A stretch of DNA of 64,000 nt. Origin: Alphaproteobacteria bacterium (GTDB lineage: Bacteria; Pseudomonadota; Alphaproteobacteria; Caulobacterales; Hyphomonadaceae). Location: contig JAAEZZ010000005.1 of assembly GCA_018222605.1 (NCBI GenBank), positions 62,001-126,000 of the forward strand, read 5' to 3'. The translations under genes and the position numbers were made by a program. Positions 7,492 to 19,971 of the stretch are shown here, one piece after another (within the stretch, counting starts at the first letter, position 1; each line of letters starts with the position of its first letter). The notes beneath the pieces were generated by a model, which saw only the letters and a program-made list of their open reading frames with translations, had not been told where the DNA came from and searched no databases.

Positions 7492-8895
7492 TTATTCTGC
7501 CGGAACCACGGCTTCAGCCTTCAGCCAGGCGTCGAAATCATTCAGCGCTCGTACAGCCTGGGCGCGTTTCTTGGCGCGGCCCTTGTCCTTGCCGCGAAGG
7601 CGTTTGCCGTCCGGCCCATGTTTCGGGAAATCCGTGATGTCCGGAAACAGGCCGAAATTGACGTTCATTGGCTGGAAGCTGGCCTTGCCCTCAAGGTGGC
7701 CGCCGGTGATGTGGCGGACGAGGGAGCCGAGGGCTGTCGTTTCTGGCGGCGGTGCCAGCGGTTTGCCGAGACGTTCAGCAGCAGCGAACCGGCCTGCGAG
7801 CAAACCCATGCCGGCGCTTTCCACATAGCCTTCAACGCCCGTCACCTGGCCCGCAAAGCGCAGACGCGGCAGGCTTTTCATGCGCAGTTGGTCGTCCAGA
7901 AGTTTCGGGGAGTTCAGGAAGGTATTGCGGTGGATGCCGCCAAGCCGTGCGAACTCGGCCTTTTCCAGGCCGGGGATCATGCGGAAGATGTCCGTCTGCG
8001 CGCCATATTTCAGTTTGGTCTGGAAGCCGACCATGTTCCACAGCGTGCCGAGGGCATTGTCCTGGCGTAGTTGGACAATGGCATGAGCCTTGATGTCCGG
8101 CTGGTGCGGATTGGTCAGGCCGACCGGTTTCATCGGGCCGAAACGCAGGGTCTCGCGGCCCCGCTCCGCCATGACTTCAATCGGCAGGCAGCCTTCAAAG
8201 TATGGCGTGTCCTTTTCCCAGTCCTTGAACTCTGTCTTCGGCGCCTCGATCAGGGCGTCCAGGAAGGCATTGTACTGGTCTTCATCCAGCGGGCAGTTGA
8301 TATAGGCCGCCGTGTCGCCGCCCGGCCCTGGCTTGTCATAACGGCTCTGGCGCCAGGCCTTGGTCATGTCGATGGAGTCGAAATAGACGATCGGTGCGAT
8401 GGCATCGAAGAAGGCCAGATCATCTTCGCCGGTATGGGCGTGGATGGCTTCAGCCAGCTTGATGGAGGTCAGTGGGCCAGTGGCAATGATGACGTTGTCC
8501 CAGTCTTCCGGCGGGATGCCGTCAATTTCCTCGCGCACGATGGTGACGTTTGGGTGGGCTTCCAGCTTCGCGGTAACGGCTTCGGCAAAGCCTTCGCGGT
8601 CCACGGCAAGCGCGCTGCCGGCAGGCACCTGATGGGCATCGGCCGTCTGGATGATCAGGCCATTGGCCCGGCGCATTTCCTCATGCAGGACGCCGACAGC
8701 GTTGGACTCGTGGTCATCGGACCGGAAAGAGTTGGAGCATACAAGCTCTGCCAGCTTGTCCGTCTGATGGGCGTCTGTGCCCTTCACGCCGCGCATCTCG
8801 TGTAGAATGACGGGCACGCCCGCATTTGCGGCTTGCCAGGCAGCTTCGGAACCAGCCATTCCGCCGCCGATTATATGTATAGGTTTAGTGCTCAT
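7492..8895 (-). CDS. trmFO: Methylenetetrahydrofolate-tRNA-(uracil-5-)-methyltransferase TrmFO
   Basis: Folate- and FAD-dependent enzyme that methylates U54 in the tRNA T-loop. The 467-residue protein opens with the FAD dinucleotide fold [16 protein letters not shown] and has the family blocks [28 protein letters not shown] and [20 protein letters not shown]. The C-terminal part ([12 protein letters not shown]) is complete and is followed by a Lys/Arg-rich tail. Its presence instead of the SAM-dependent TrmA is typical of many alphaproteobacteria and Firmicutes. First gene of a probable trmFO-queE operon; the ribosome binding site is weak. Confidence 0.96.
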   Translation of the reverse strand: MSTKPIHIIGGGMAGSEAAWQAANAGVPVILHEMRGVKGTDAHQTDKLAELVCSNSFRSDDHESNAVGVLHEEMRRANGLIIQTADAHQVPAGSALAVDREGFAEAVTAKLEAHPNVTIVREEIDGIPPEDWDNVIIATGPLTSIKLAEAIHAHTGEDDLAFFDAIAPIVYFDSIDMTKAWRQSRYDKPGPGGDTAAYINCPLDEDQYNAFLDALIEAPKTEFKDWEKDTPYFEGCLPIEVMAERGRETLRFGPMKPVGLTNPHQPDIKAHAIVQLRQDNALGTLWNMVGFQTKLKYGAQTDIFRMIPGLEKAEFARLGGIHRNTFLNSPKLLDDQLRMKSLPRLRFAGQVTGVEGYVESAGMGLLAGRFAAAERLGKPLAPPPETTALGSLVRHITGGHLEGKASFQPMNVNFGLFPDITDFPKHGPDGKRLRGKDKGRAKKRAQAVRALNDFDAWLKAEAVVPAE

Positions 8896-8990
8896 GTCGC
8901 GGATGTGCGGGGCAAGTGCGGTCGCGTCAAGATGGCCTATGCCGTCATTGACCGTGGCAAGAGCAGGATCAGGTGTGTATGGAGGGCTTT

Positions 8991-9794
8991 ATGACTCGGA
9001 AACTGCCCGTTCTGGACCTTGTGAGAGACGCGTGGATGCTGGCGTTCAAGGCGTTGCGTCCATCTCTGTTTGTCATGCTTGCCCTGCTCGTCGCGGGCGG
9101 GGTTTACACCTTTGCCGTCGGGCCAGGATCTGCATTGGGAGATGCGGCGCCAGCCATTGCAGCGCTAGTTGTTTTCGTGGTCGGCATTGAGTTTTCGCTC
9201 GTCACATATCGCGCGATGCTGGATACAGCTCACGGTGATCGCTTGCGGCTGGCTCATGCCAATCTGTCTGTTTATGTCGCTTTCCTCTTCGTAGGCGTCT
9301 TTATCGGCTTTTTCCTGCTCACATTGCCGGGGATCCTGCTTAAAGCCTCGGGCCGCACAGACCTTGATGCGGATACGCCGCCGGATGTGGTGCAGCAGGC
9401 TTTGGTGGACATGCTGCCCAGCGCCTATGGCGCCATGTTAATTGTGGCCTGCCTCGCTGGCCTGTTGGCGCTTTGCTATATGGCGATCCGCTTGCTCCTG
9501 ATCGGTGCTGCCACGATTAGCACGCGGAAGACCATGGTCTTCCGCACGTGGGGATGGACCAATGGCCATGTTATCCCGCTTTCCCTTGCCGCGCTGGCGA
9601 CACATGTGGCGCCCTTTGCCATAGCCGTTCTCATCAATTGGGCACTGCACAATATCTGGGGCCAGAGCGGTGTCGGGTCATTCCTCTCCGGTTTTGTTGG
9701 CATGTTGTTGCTGGTGCCGTTTCTGCTGGCGGGCCATGGGCTGGCTGTGGCGGCCTTGCGCCGTTTGCAACCGGAACAAGCCCCGGCAGGGTGA
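8991..9794 (+). CDS. Polytopic membrane protein, first of three paralogues
   Basis: A 267-residue protein with about six predicted membrane segments; function unknown. ATG 8991 is chosen because GGAGG precedes it at the right distance, in preference to the upstream GTG at 8973. A segment after the third helix (YRAMLDTAHGDRLRLA) and a later one (RLLLIGAATISTRKTMVFRTWGWTNG) line up with the corresponding segments of the next two genes, so this is the most diverged member of a tandem family. All three run in the same direction over 2.8 kb. No catalytic motif or signal peptide is seen. Confidence 0.8.
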   Translation: MTRKLPVLDLVRDAWMLAFKALRPSLFVMLALLVAGGVYTFAVGPGSALGDAAPAIAALVVFVVGIEFSLVTYRAMLDTAHGDRLRLAHANLSVYVAFLFVGVFIGFFLLTLPGILLKASGRTDLDADTPPDVVQQALVDMLPSAYGAMLIVACLAGLLALCYMAIRLLLIGAATISTRKTMVFRTWGWTNGHVIPLSLAALATHVAPFAIAVLINWALHNIWGQSGVGSFLSGFVGMLLLVPFLLAGHGLAVAALRRLQPEQAPAG

Positions 9795-9859
9795 TTGCCT
9801 CCACAGCACAAAGCGTTTTATCGTGATGTGGGACTGAAAGAGTCATCAGGGGGCTTTGA

Positions 9860-10843
9860 GTGGTGAACCGATTTACATTTGACGGAGCGCTCGCGAGCCC
9901 GCTGCGGGCCGCGCATGCGAACTCATTCCCCTGGCTGTTTGGTGTCAGCTATGCGGCAGTGACAAGCTTGGGCATCCTGCTCCTGATCTTCCTGAGCAAG
10001 GATTCTTTTGCCGCGTTCGCAGATGCGATTGAGATGCTCGACCAGATGGATCCTGATCAGGTTGAGCTTTTTACCTTTCTGCGCATGATCCTTGGATCTT
10101 TCGCACCGCTTTTTCCCTGGATTGTGCTGGGATCCTTCGGGGCCTGGGTCATCTGGTCTGTCTTTCAGGCGGCAAGTCAGCGGCGCTATGTGCGGGATGA
10201 GCGTTTTTTCCTGCGCTTTGGCGGCGATGAATTGCGAATGATGGTTGTCAGCCTGCTCTGGAATGTCCTGCAGCTGGTCTTCACATTTGTACCCATCATT
10301 ATCTTCCTGGGCGGCATGTTGGATGTCGTCGCCCTGATCCTGTCCGGGGACGATGATCCCCGTCTTGTCGGCCGGGTCATGACGACCATGCTGATGGGCG
10401 GCTTTTTGTGGCTCATCCTGTTCATCGCCTATGTCTTCTTTGCGACACGGCTGGCGCCATGTTTCGCACTCACCATCAAGGAAAGACGCATCTGCTTCTT
10501 TGATGCCTGGAATGTTTCCCGCGGACGCTTCTGGCCTATTTTGGGGGCCTATCTGATCTGGTCCATAGGCGGTGGTATGGTCGTTTCCGTAATTGATCAG
10601 ATACTCCAGATTCCCATGGGCATGCTGATGATGCCCCACCTCGACAGCCTGCAGACAGGTGAGGAACTGATGACCCTGGTCATGAGTGCCGGGTTTCTCA
10701 TTCCGCTTTTCATTTACGCTTTTCTGCGCATGTTCGCGGCAGGACTGTTGATGCATGCTGTGGCGGGGCCGGCAGCTTTCGCTGCGCGTCATGATCCTCG
10801 CGGCAGTGTGGACGATAAGGCCATGATGGGCGCATTCGATTAG
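9860..10843 (+). CDS. Polytopic membrane protein, second of three paralogues
   Basis: A 327-residue inner-membrane protein with about six hydrophobic segments. It contains QAASQRRYVRDERFFLRFGGDE, almost the same as the equivalent loop in the next gene, and later ARLAP-like TRLAPCFALTIKERRI...FDAWNVSRGRFWPILG. The start is GTG 9860 (GTG 9863 is also possible) after AGGGGG. The conserved charged loop plus the 'AWxxxxGxxW' block suggests a glycerophosphoryl- or DUF-type multi-pass family, but I do not recognise it. Gap to the next gene is nine bases, so the two are co-transcribed. Confidence 0.82.
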   Translation: MVNRFTFDGALASPLRAAHANSFPWLFGVSYAAVTSLGILLLIFLSKDSFAAFADAIEMLDQMDPDQVELFTFLRMILGSFAPLFPWIVLGSFGAWVIWSVFQAASQRRYVRDERFFLRFGGDELRMMVVSLLWNVLQLVFTFVPIIIFLGGMLDVVALILSGDDDPRLVGRVMTTMLMGGFLWLILFIAYVFFATRLAPCFALTIKERRICFFDAWNVSRGRFWPILGAYLIWSIGGGMVVSVIDQILQIPMGMLMMPHLDSLQTGEELMTLVMSAGFLIPLFIYAFLRMFAAGLLMHAVAGPAAFAARHDPRGSVDDKAMMGAFD

Positions 10844-10852
10844 GATTTACGC

Positions 10853-11797
10853 ATGACACATCTTCCCTTCACCTTCGGCAATGCGCTGAACCATTTTTCT
10901 CGCACGGGTGGCCCAAAAGGGTTTCTTTGGAAATATGCCCTGGCCTATGGCCTTTGCTCCCTGCTGGTACAGGTGTTGAGCGGGTATTTCATGGGCTCAT
11001 ACTATGCCGCCATGTTTAATCCGGCGACGTTTGGCGATGAGCGCGCCATTAATGCGGCGCTGACGCAGAATTTCGGTCGCATCATGATCGGTTACGTCAT
11101 CTCGCTGGTTGGCGGCATTGCATTGTGGACGGTTTTTGAAGCTGCCAGCCAGCGTCGCTACATGCGTTCAGAAGGGTTCAGTCTCAGATTTGGCGCTGAT
11201 GAGGGGCGGCTTCTGCTGATTGGCTTGATCTGGATCGGGATCTTTCTGGCACTCTATGTCGGGCTGATCATTGTCATGATCGTTCCTGCGGGACTGCTCG
11301 CATTTCTCGCCTCATCGGGCAGCGATGGCGGGACCGCGTTTGCCGTTCTGCTGATGTTTGTGGCAATCCTCGCCTATATGGTCTTTGCGCTCTGGCTTTG
11401 CGCCCGCTTCTCGCCAGCTGCTGCGCTAACCATTCGCGACAATTCCATTCAGTTGGGCGAAGCTTGGCGCGTTACCAAAGGCAAAGCGTGGACCATTGTT
11501 GGTAGCTGGATTGTCATCATGCTGCTCAGCATGTTGGTGCTGGTCGTGCTTTATATCGCATTCGCGGCATTTGCGCTGGTTTCTCTTGTGCCTGCTCTGC
11601 AAGGGGATGCTGATCCTGCAGCTGTGATGTCAGCAATGATGACGCCCCAATTTGTTCTGCCTCTGATCATTTTTGGCGCGCTTTACATGTTCATTACTGC
11701 GGCGTTGATGCACATTTTTGGTGGTCCGGCAGCGCTTGCGGCCAAGGCTGACCCGAGCTGGGTGAACAATCCCGAAATGGACAAGACCTTCAGCTGA
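10853..11797 (+). CDS. Polytopic membrane protein, third of three paralogues
   Basis: A 314-residue membrane protein with about six hydrophobic segments, clearly paralogous to the preceding gene. Shared features are EAASQRRYMRSEGFSLRFGADE, then ARFSPAAALTIRDNSIQLGEAWRVTKGKAWTIVGSW, and a C-terminal FGGPAALAAKADPS that parallels VAGPAAFAARHDPR. Ends 37 bases before the convergent uvrA stop. Function unknown; there are no transport or enzyme motifs. The retained arginine-rich cytoplasmic loop is the best candidate for a functional site. Confidence 0.82.
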   Translation: MTHLPFTFGNALNHFSRTGGPKGFLWKYALAYGLCSLLVQVLSGYFMGSYYAAMFNPATFGDERAINAALTQNFGRIMIGYVISLVGGIALWTVFEAASQRRYMRSEGFSLRFGADEGRLLLIGLIWIGIFLALYVGLIIVMIVPAGLLAFLASSGSDGGTAFAVLLMFVAILAYMVFALWLCARFSPAAALTIRDNSIQLGEAWRVTKGKAWTIVGSWIVIMLLSMLVLVVLYIAFAAFALVSLVPALQGDADPAAVMSAMMTPQFVLPLIIFGALYMFITAALMHIFGGPAALAAKADPSWVNNPEMDKTFS

Positions 11798-11834
11798 TCG
11801 ACTGAACTGAAACAGCGCGAGGCAGGAGCGCCCG

Positions 11835-14915
<3,081 letters not shown>

Positions 14916-15014
14916 AGAGTTTCTCTGGAATGGTATTTAGACCGTTGCGGTTGCGAAACGGTGTATGTTTATCTGCTAGGGCCTATGTGTGCCTTGAGTC
15001 CAGCTTGACGACAA

Positions 15015-15029
15015 GAACAAATTGTGAAC
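15015..15029. promoter_or_regulatory. LexA (SOS) box, GAAC-N7-GAAC
   Basis: GAAC at 15015-15018, seven bases, GAAC at 15026-15029: the exact direct-repeat LexA operator of alphaproteobacteria. It lies in the 244-base gap between divergent uvrA and ssb, 100 bases from uvrA and 130 from ssb, so both genes are probably SOS controlled. Nearby, ACCGTT (14941-14946) and AACGGT (14957-14962) form another inverted repeat of unknown role. Confidence 0.9.
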
Positions 15030-15159
15030 ATCGTTTTCTTGCTGCATTTTCATGTCGATGGCTCATGAATCTCGTTGCGCTATGGGCGACATGCTCTGCG
15101 GGGCAGAGTAAAAGCAGAATCGAATCGAGAACGAAACATACCAGATCGGAGATGGAATT

Positions 15160-15645
15160 ATGGCAGGATCAGTGAACAAGGTCATTCTTGTCGGCAATGT
15201 CGGGCAGGATCCGGAAGTCCGCCAGTTCCAGAATGGCGGCCAGGTGGCCAGCTTCTCGCTCGCGACCTCGGAAACCTGGAAAGACAAGAACACCGGCGAG
15301 CGCAAGGAGCGCACCGAGTGGCACCGCATTTCCGTCTTCAGTGAAGGCCTTGTACGGGTCGTCCAGAACTATGTGAAGAAGGGCTCAAAGCTCTATATTG
15401 AAGGCCAGCTTGAAACCCGCAAATGGCAGGACAAGGATGGCCAGGATCGCTACACGACCGAAGTCGTGCTGCGTGGCTTCAATTCCACGCTGACCATGCT
15501 GGATGCCCGCGGTGAAGGCGGCGGCCGGTCTGCCGGCAATGATTTCGGCGGCTATCAGGGCGGTGGCGGCAATAGCGGTCCGCGTCAGATGAGCGGCCCG
15601 CAGGAGAGCTTCAGCCAGGATCTCGACGACGAGATTCCGTTCTAG
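15160..15645 (+). CDS. ssb: Single-stranded DNA-binding protein
   Basis: Protects single-stranded DNA in replication, repair and recombination. The 161-residue protein has the OB fold (residues 4-110: [44 protein letters not shown]) and a Gly/Ser/Gln-rich linker. It ends in the acidic tip DLDDEIPF, which binds partner proteins. It is the essential housekeeping form, complete at both ends. Expression is probably raised by SOS through the shared LexA box. The next gene, a beta-lactamase homologue, begins nine bases after the stop and may be read through from ssb. Confidence 0.97.
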   Translation: MAGSVNKVILVGNVGQDPEVRQFQNGGQVASFSLATSETWKDKNTGERKERTEWHRISVFSEGLVRVVQNYVKKGSKLYIEGQLETRKWQDKDGQDRYTTEVVLRGFNSTLTMLDARGEGGGRSAGNDFGGYQGGGGNSGPRQMSGPQESFSQDLDDEIPF

Positions 15646-15654
15646 GAGCGGCTC

Positions 15655-16479
15655 ATGACCCGGCATCTGTTTGGCCTTGCTCTTGGACTGACGGCGTTAC
15701 TCTGCGCCTGTGAGGCTGTGCCGGAGCGCCCGCAGACGCTGGATGAGGTGCTGGTGGCGCAAGGGCTGACGCCTGAGGCGGCTGCCCTCGTCATCTACCG
15801 TCTTGAAGATGGCAGCACATGGGAGACGAGCGGCGACCGGACCGAAAGCCGGTTCGTCGCGGCTTCCACCTCAAAAATACCCCACACGCTGATCGCGCTT
15901 GAGACTGGGGCTGTGACGGGCCCGGATGAGTGGTTTGAGTGGGATGGCGAGACGCGGTTCTCGCCAGGTTGGAATGAGAGCCAGAGCTTTGCCACAGCGT
16001 TCCAGCGCTCCACAGTGTGGATCTATCAGACTGTGACACCGCGCATTGGCAGTGCCATCCTGCATGATTGGCTCATGCAGTTTGATTATGGAAATGCCGA
16101 CGTGGGCAGCGAGTCTGATATTCAGACTTACTGGTTGAACGGGCCGCTGGCGATATCTGCGCGCGAGCAGGTGGCGTTTCTGGCCCGGCTGGCGGCGCAT
16201 ACATTGCCGCTGTCCGCACGCACCTATGAGCAGGCCATTCCCATCATCCAGGCGGATCAGGGCGAAGGCTGGACGCTCTATGCCAAGACGGGGTGGAAGC
16301 GTGTTGAGGGCGAGACCGATATTGGTTGGTATGTCGGTTGGCTGGAACAGACTGATGGTCCTGCGCCCGGCACTTATGCCTTCGCTATGAATATGGACAT
16401 GGATGTGGACAATCCCGCGCTCGAAAAGCGCAAGATTGTGGTGCATGAGGGGCTTGTCGCAGTGGGCGCGCTGGAATAG
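15655..16479 (+). CDS. Class D (OXA-type) beta-lactamase homologue
   Basis: A 274-residue secreted serine hydrolase. All class D landmarks are present: catalytic Ser71-x-x-Lys74 within a STSK/IPHTLIALETG block, Ser119-Thr-Val121, Tyr145-Gly-Asn147, the Trp160 that stabilises the carbamylated lysine, the block WLNGPLAISAREQVAFL, and Lys211-Thr-Gly213. The N-terminus is a signal sequence with two Cys (17 and 19), plausibly a lipoprotein anchor. It therefore looks catalytically competent, with periplasmic penicillin hydrolysis or penicillin binding as the likely role. It sits in the chromosome between ssb and gyrA without mobile elements, so it is probably an intrinsic gene. Substrate range cannot be judged. 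Confidence 0.9.
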   Translation: MTRHLFGLALGLTALLCACEAVPERPQTLDEVLVAQGLTPEAAALVIYRLEDGSTWETSGDRTESRFVAASTSKIPHTLIALETGAVTGPDEWFEWDGETRFSPGWNESQSFATAFQRSTVWIYQTVTPRIGSAILHDWLMQFDYGNADVGSESDIQTYWLNGPLAISAREQVAFLARLAAHTLPLSARTYEQAIPIIQADQGEGWTLYAKTGWKRVEGETDIGWYVGWLEQTDGPAPGTYAFAMNMDMDVDNPALEKRKIVVHEGLVAVGALE

Positions 16480-16633
16480 GCGAAAAAGCCCCTGAATCGG
16501 TCGTTTTGCCCCGTATTTACTGCCTTTTTAGCCCCTCTGGCATTTGTTTCCGCGTGCCTGGGATGCTAGACATATTCCTGTAACGGAACAGGTGATTCCC
16601 GTTTGAATTCACCGTAGCCAGGACGACTTCTCC

Positions 16634-19429
16634 ATGAGCGACGACACGACCACGCCGGACGACCCGGAAACCCCCGAAAATGGTGGCGAAGGTGGCGCGA
16701 TCCTGCCGGACGGCATTGAGCCGATTTCCATCGAATCCGAACTGAAAAGTTCCTATCTTGATTATGCGATGAGCGTGATCGTCAGTCGGGCCCTGCCGGA
16801 TGTACGGGACGGCCTGAAGCCGGTTCACCGCCGTATCCTGTACGCCATGAACGAAGGCGGCAATACGCCGGGTAAGCCCTACAAGAAATCGGCAAACATC
16901 GTCGGGGCCGTGATGGGTAATTACCACCCGCACGGTGACTCCGCGATTTATGACGCCCTTGTCCGGATGGCGCAGCCCTTCTCCATGGGCGTGCCGCTGG
17001 TTGATGGTCAGGGTAATTTCGGCTCGATCGATAATGACCCGCCGGCCGCCATGCGTTATACCGAAAGCCGGATGACCCGTGAGGCGACCTATCTTCTCGC
17101 AGACATCGAGAAGGATACGGTCGACTTCCAGAAAAACTATGACGACTCCAAGCTGGAGCCGATTGTCCTGCCGGCGCAATTCCCCAACCTGCTGGTCAAT
17201 GGCGCAGGCGGTATTGCGGTCGGGATGGCGACGAACATTCCGCCTCACAATCTGGGCGAGGTCGTAGATGCGACGCTGGCCCTGATTGACGATCCGACCC
17301 TGGATGATGATGCGCTGCTGGAGATCGTGCCGGGACCGGACTTCCCGACAGGCGGGCTGATCATGGGCATGTCTGGTAGCCGCAAGGCGCTGATGACGGG
17401 CCGTGGCAGCGTCATCATGCGCTCCAAAACCGATATTGAAGAGGCCAAGAATGGCCGCCAGGCCATCATCGTCACCGAGATTCCGTATCAGGTGAACAAG
17501 GCGGCGATGATCACCAAGATTGCCGAACTCGTGCGCGAGAAGCGGATCGAAGGCATTGCGGATTTGCGCGATGAGTCTGACCGGAATGGTATCCGTGTCG
17601 TGGTCGAGCTGAAAAAGGATGCCAGCGCCGAAGTCGTGCTGAACCAGCTGTATCGTTTCAGCCAGATGCAGACGAGCTTTGGCGTGAACATGCTGGCCCT
17701 GAATGGCGGCCGACCGGAGCTGATGAACCTCCGCAAGGTGCTCGATTGCTTCATTGCATTTCGTCAGGAAGTCGTTGTTCGCCGAACCAAGCACGAGCTG
17801 AACAAGGCGCGCGACCGGGCTCACGTCCTCGTCGGTCTCGCCATGGCCGTGGCGAACATTGATGAAGTGATCCGCATCATCCGCTATTCGCCTGATCCCA
17901 ACGCCGCCCGCGAAGCCCTGCTTGCGAAGGCCTGGCCAATCATGGATATGGGCCCGCTGCTGGACCTTATCGCTGACCGTCGAACCCGCCAGGGCGAAGG
18001 CGACACGATCTATCTGTCCGATGAGCAGGCCCGTGCCATCCTGGCCCTGCAACTGTCCCGCCTGACCGGCCTCGGCCGTGACGAGATCGGCAATGAGGCC
18101 AAAGGTCTGTCTGAAAAGATTGCCGATTATCTGGATATCCTGCGGTCGCGTCCGCGTGTTCTGGACATCATCCGCGCCGAGCTGAATGAGGTGAAGGACA
18201 AATTCGCCGTGCCGCGCCGCTCCGAATTCGCATTCGGCGGTGTCGATATGGAAGACGAAGACCTCATCGAGGTCGAAGACATGATTGTGACCGTGACGCA
18301 TGGCGGCTACGTCAAGCGCACGCCACTCTCGACCTATCGGACGCAGCATCGTGGCGGCAAGGGCCGCTCAGGCATGAGCATGAAGGACGAGGATTTCGTC
18401 GTGAACGTGTTCTCGGCCACAACGCATACTGAAGTGCTGTTCTTCTCCTCCGCCGGCATGGTCTACAAGGAGAAAGTCTGGCGTCTGCCCATGGGCGGGC
18501 CGAACTCGCGCGGCAAGGCGCTGGTCAACATCTTCCCCCTGGCCGCTGATGAGCGCATTGAGAGCGTCATGCCGCTGCCGGAGGACGACGAGTCCCGCAA
18601 TGAACTGGACGTCATGTTCGCTACCAAGACGGGCACTGTTCGCCGTAACAAGCTGTCAGACTTCATCCGCGTCAACCGCAATGGCAAGATTGCCATGAAG
18701 CTGGATGATGGCGACGGTATCGTTTCCGTGAAGATCTGTACCGAAAATGACGATATCCTGCTCACGACAGCGCTTGGCCAGTGTATTCGCTTTGCGGTGA
18801 CGGATGTGCGCGTGTTTGCAGGCCGGAATTCGACCGGCGTGCGGGGCATCCGTCTCGGGGGTGATGATGAAGTCATCTCCATGGGCATCCTGCGCCATAT
18901 CGAGGTCACCTCCGAAGAGGCACGTGCCTATCTGAAGCATGCCTCCGCCATGCGCCGGGCCGCAACCGGCGAAGAGGAAGAGGTGTCTGACGATGAGGGC
19001 GAAGAGCACATCGAAGAGGCCGCGCTGAGCGCCGAACGCATTGCCCAGCTTGGCGCCGCTGAGGAATTCATCCTGACGATTGCCGATGACGGCATGGGCA
19101 AACGCTCGTCCGCTTACGATTACCGCGTTACCGGACGGGGCGGTAAAGGCCTCGTGGCCCAAAATATCTGGGGCCGCGACAAGAAGAAGGGCCCTGTCAA
19201 GAAAGTGGCCCAATCCTTCACGGTCGGCGATGGCGATCAGGTCATGCTGGTCACGGATGCAGGTCAGCTGATCCGCACACCGGTGGAGCAGATCCGCATT
19301 GCCGGACGCTCGACAGGCGGTGTCTGGGTGCTCCGGACCGCCGAAGGCGAGCGCGTCGTTTCGGTCGCGCGTCTTGTGGAAGACGCTGAAACCGCTATGG
19401 ATGGTGCAGAAGACGGCGCGGGTGAATAA
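16634..19429 (+). CDS. gyrA: DNA gyrase subunit A
   Basis: Breakage-reunion subunit that introduces negative supercoils with GyrB. The 931-residue protein has catalytic Tyr142 in [10 protein letters not shown] and the C-terminal beta-pinwheel with the GyrA box QHRGGKG. The quinolone-resistance region reads [19 protein letters not shown]; the two key positions (Ser103 and Asp107, equal to E. coli Ser83 and Asp87) are wild type. An acidic insert ([18 protein letters not shown]) between pinwheel blades is typical of alphaproteobacterial GyrA. The 154-base gap upstream holds the promoter. I see CCTGT-N6-ACAGG there but no clear -35/-10 pair. Confidence 0.98.
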   Translation: MSDDTTTPDDPETPENGGEGGAILPDGIEPISIESELKSSYLDYAMSVIVSRALPDVRDGLKPVHRRILYAMNEGGNTPGKPYKKSANIVGAVMGNYHPHGDSAIYDALVRMAQPFSMGVPLVDGQGNFGSIDNDPPAAMRYTESRMTREATYLLADIEKDTVDFQKNYDDSKLEPIVLPAQFPNLLVNGAGGIAVGMATNIPPHNLGEVVDATLALIDDPTLDDDALLEIVPGPDFPTGGLIMGMSGSRKALMTGRGSVIMRSKTDIEEAKNGRQAIIVTEIPYQVNKAAMITKIAELVREKRIEGIADLRDESDRNGIRVVVELKKDASAEVVLNQLYRFSQMQTSFGVNMLALNGGRPELMNLRKVLDCFIAFRQEVVVRRTKHELNKARDRAHVLVGLAMAVANIDEVIRIIRYSPDPNAAREALLAKAWPIMDMGPLLDLIADRRTRQGEGDTIYLSDEQARAILALQLSRLTGLGRDEIGNEAKGLSEKIADYLDILRSRPRVLDIIRAELNEVKDKFAVPRRSEFAFGGVDMEDEDLIEVEDMIVTVTHGGYVKRTPLSTYRTQHRGGKGRSGMSMKDEDFVVNVFSATTHTEVLFFSSAGMVYKEKVWRLPMGGPNSRGKALVNIFPLAADERIESVMPLPEDDESRNELDVMFATKTGTVRRNKLSDFIRVNRNGKIAMKLDDGDGIVSVKICTENDDILLTTALGQCIRFAVTDVRVFAGRNSTGVRGIRLGGDDEVISMGILRHIEVTSEEARAYLKHASAMRRAATGEEEEVSDDEGEEHIEEAALSAERIAQLGAAEEFILTIADDGMGKRSSAYDYRVTGRGGKGLVAQNIWGRDKKKGPVKKVAQSFTVGDGDQVMLVTDAGQLIRTPVEQIRIAGRSTGGVWVLRTAEGERVVSVARLVEDAETAMDGAEDGAGE

Positions 19430-19473
19430 GCTCGCGCCTCCACATACACCATAAAGGCTGGGAGGACAGGCCA

Positions 19474-19971
19474 TTGCATCGTGTCGGACTTTATCCAGGA
19501 ACTTTCGATCCTCCGACCAACGGGCATGTCGATATCATCGGTCGGGCCCGCAAACTGGTTGATACGCTCATTATCGGCGTTGCCGTCAATGAAGCCAAGA
19601 AACCGCTCTTCTCACTGGAAGAACGGGTGGAAATGGTTCAGTCCGAATGTGCAAAGCTGAATGGGCCGGGGCTGGCTGAGATCAAGGTTATGCCGATGCA
19701 TGGCCTGCTCATGAAGTTTGCGGAGGCCAGTGGCGCGCAGATTATCGTGCGGGGCCTCAGGGCCGTTCAGGACTTCGAGTACGAGTTCCAGATGACCGCC
19801 ATGAACGAGCAACTGAATCCCGAGATTGAAACCGTGTTTCTGATGGCCGATGTTAGGCATCAGGCGGTTGCCTCCCGGCTCGTGAAGGAAATCGCGAGTC
19901 TTGGCGGCGACATTACGCCTTTTGTAACGCCTGAAATAAAAAAGGCTCTCTTGGAGAAATACGAAAAATGA
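19474..19971 (+). CDS. coaD: Phosphopantetheine adenylyltransferase
   Basis: Transfers AMP from ATP to 4'-phosphopantetheine, the fourth step from pantothenate to coenzyme A. The 165-residue protein has the nucleotidyl-transferase signature GTFDPPTNGHVDII with its His, and RGLRAVQDFEYEFQM, which binds the substrates. The start is TTG at 19474: GGAGG lies eight bases upstream and no ATG is available in that position. Its stop overlaps the start of the following cyclophilin gene by four bases (ATGA), and queA follows, so a coaD-ppiase-queA operon is likely. Confidence 0.96.
   Translation: MHRVGLYPGTFDPPTNGHVDIIGRARKLVDTLIIGVAVNEAKKPLFSLEERVEMVQSECAKLNGPGLAEIKVMPMHGLLMKFAEASGAQIIVRGLRAVQDFEYEFQMTAMNEQLNPEIETVFLMADVRHQAVASRLVKEIASLGGDITPFVTPEIKKALLEKYEK

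Noticed and set aside
16517..18349. Long minus-strand open frame (610 codons) opposite gyrA
   Set aside because: Antisense shadow of gyrA caused by high GC; no ribosome binding site or family pattern.
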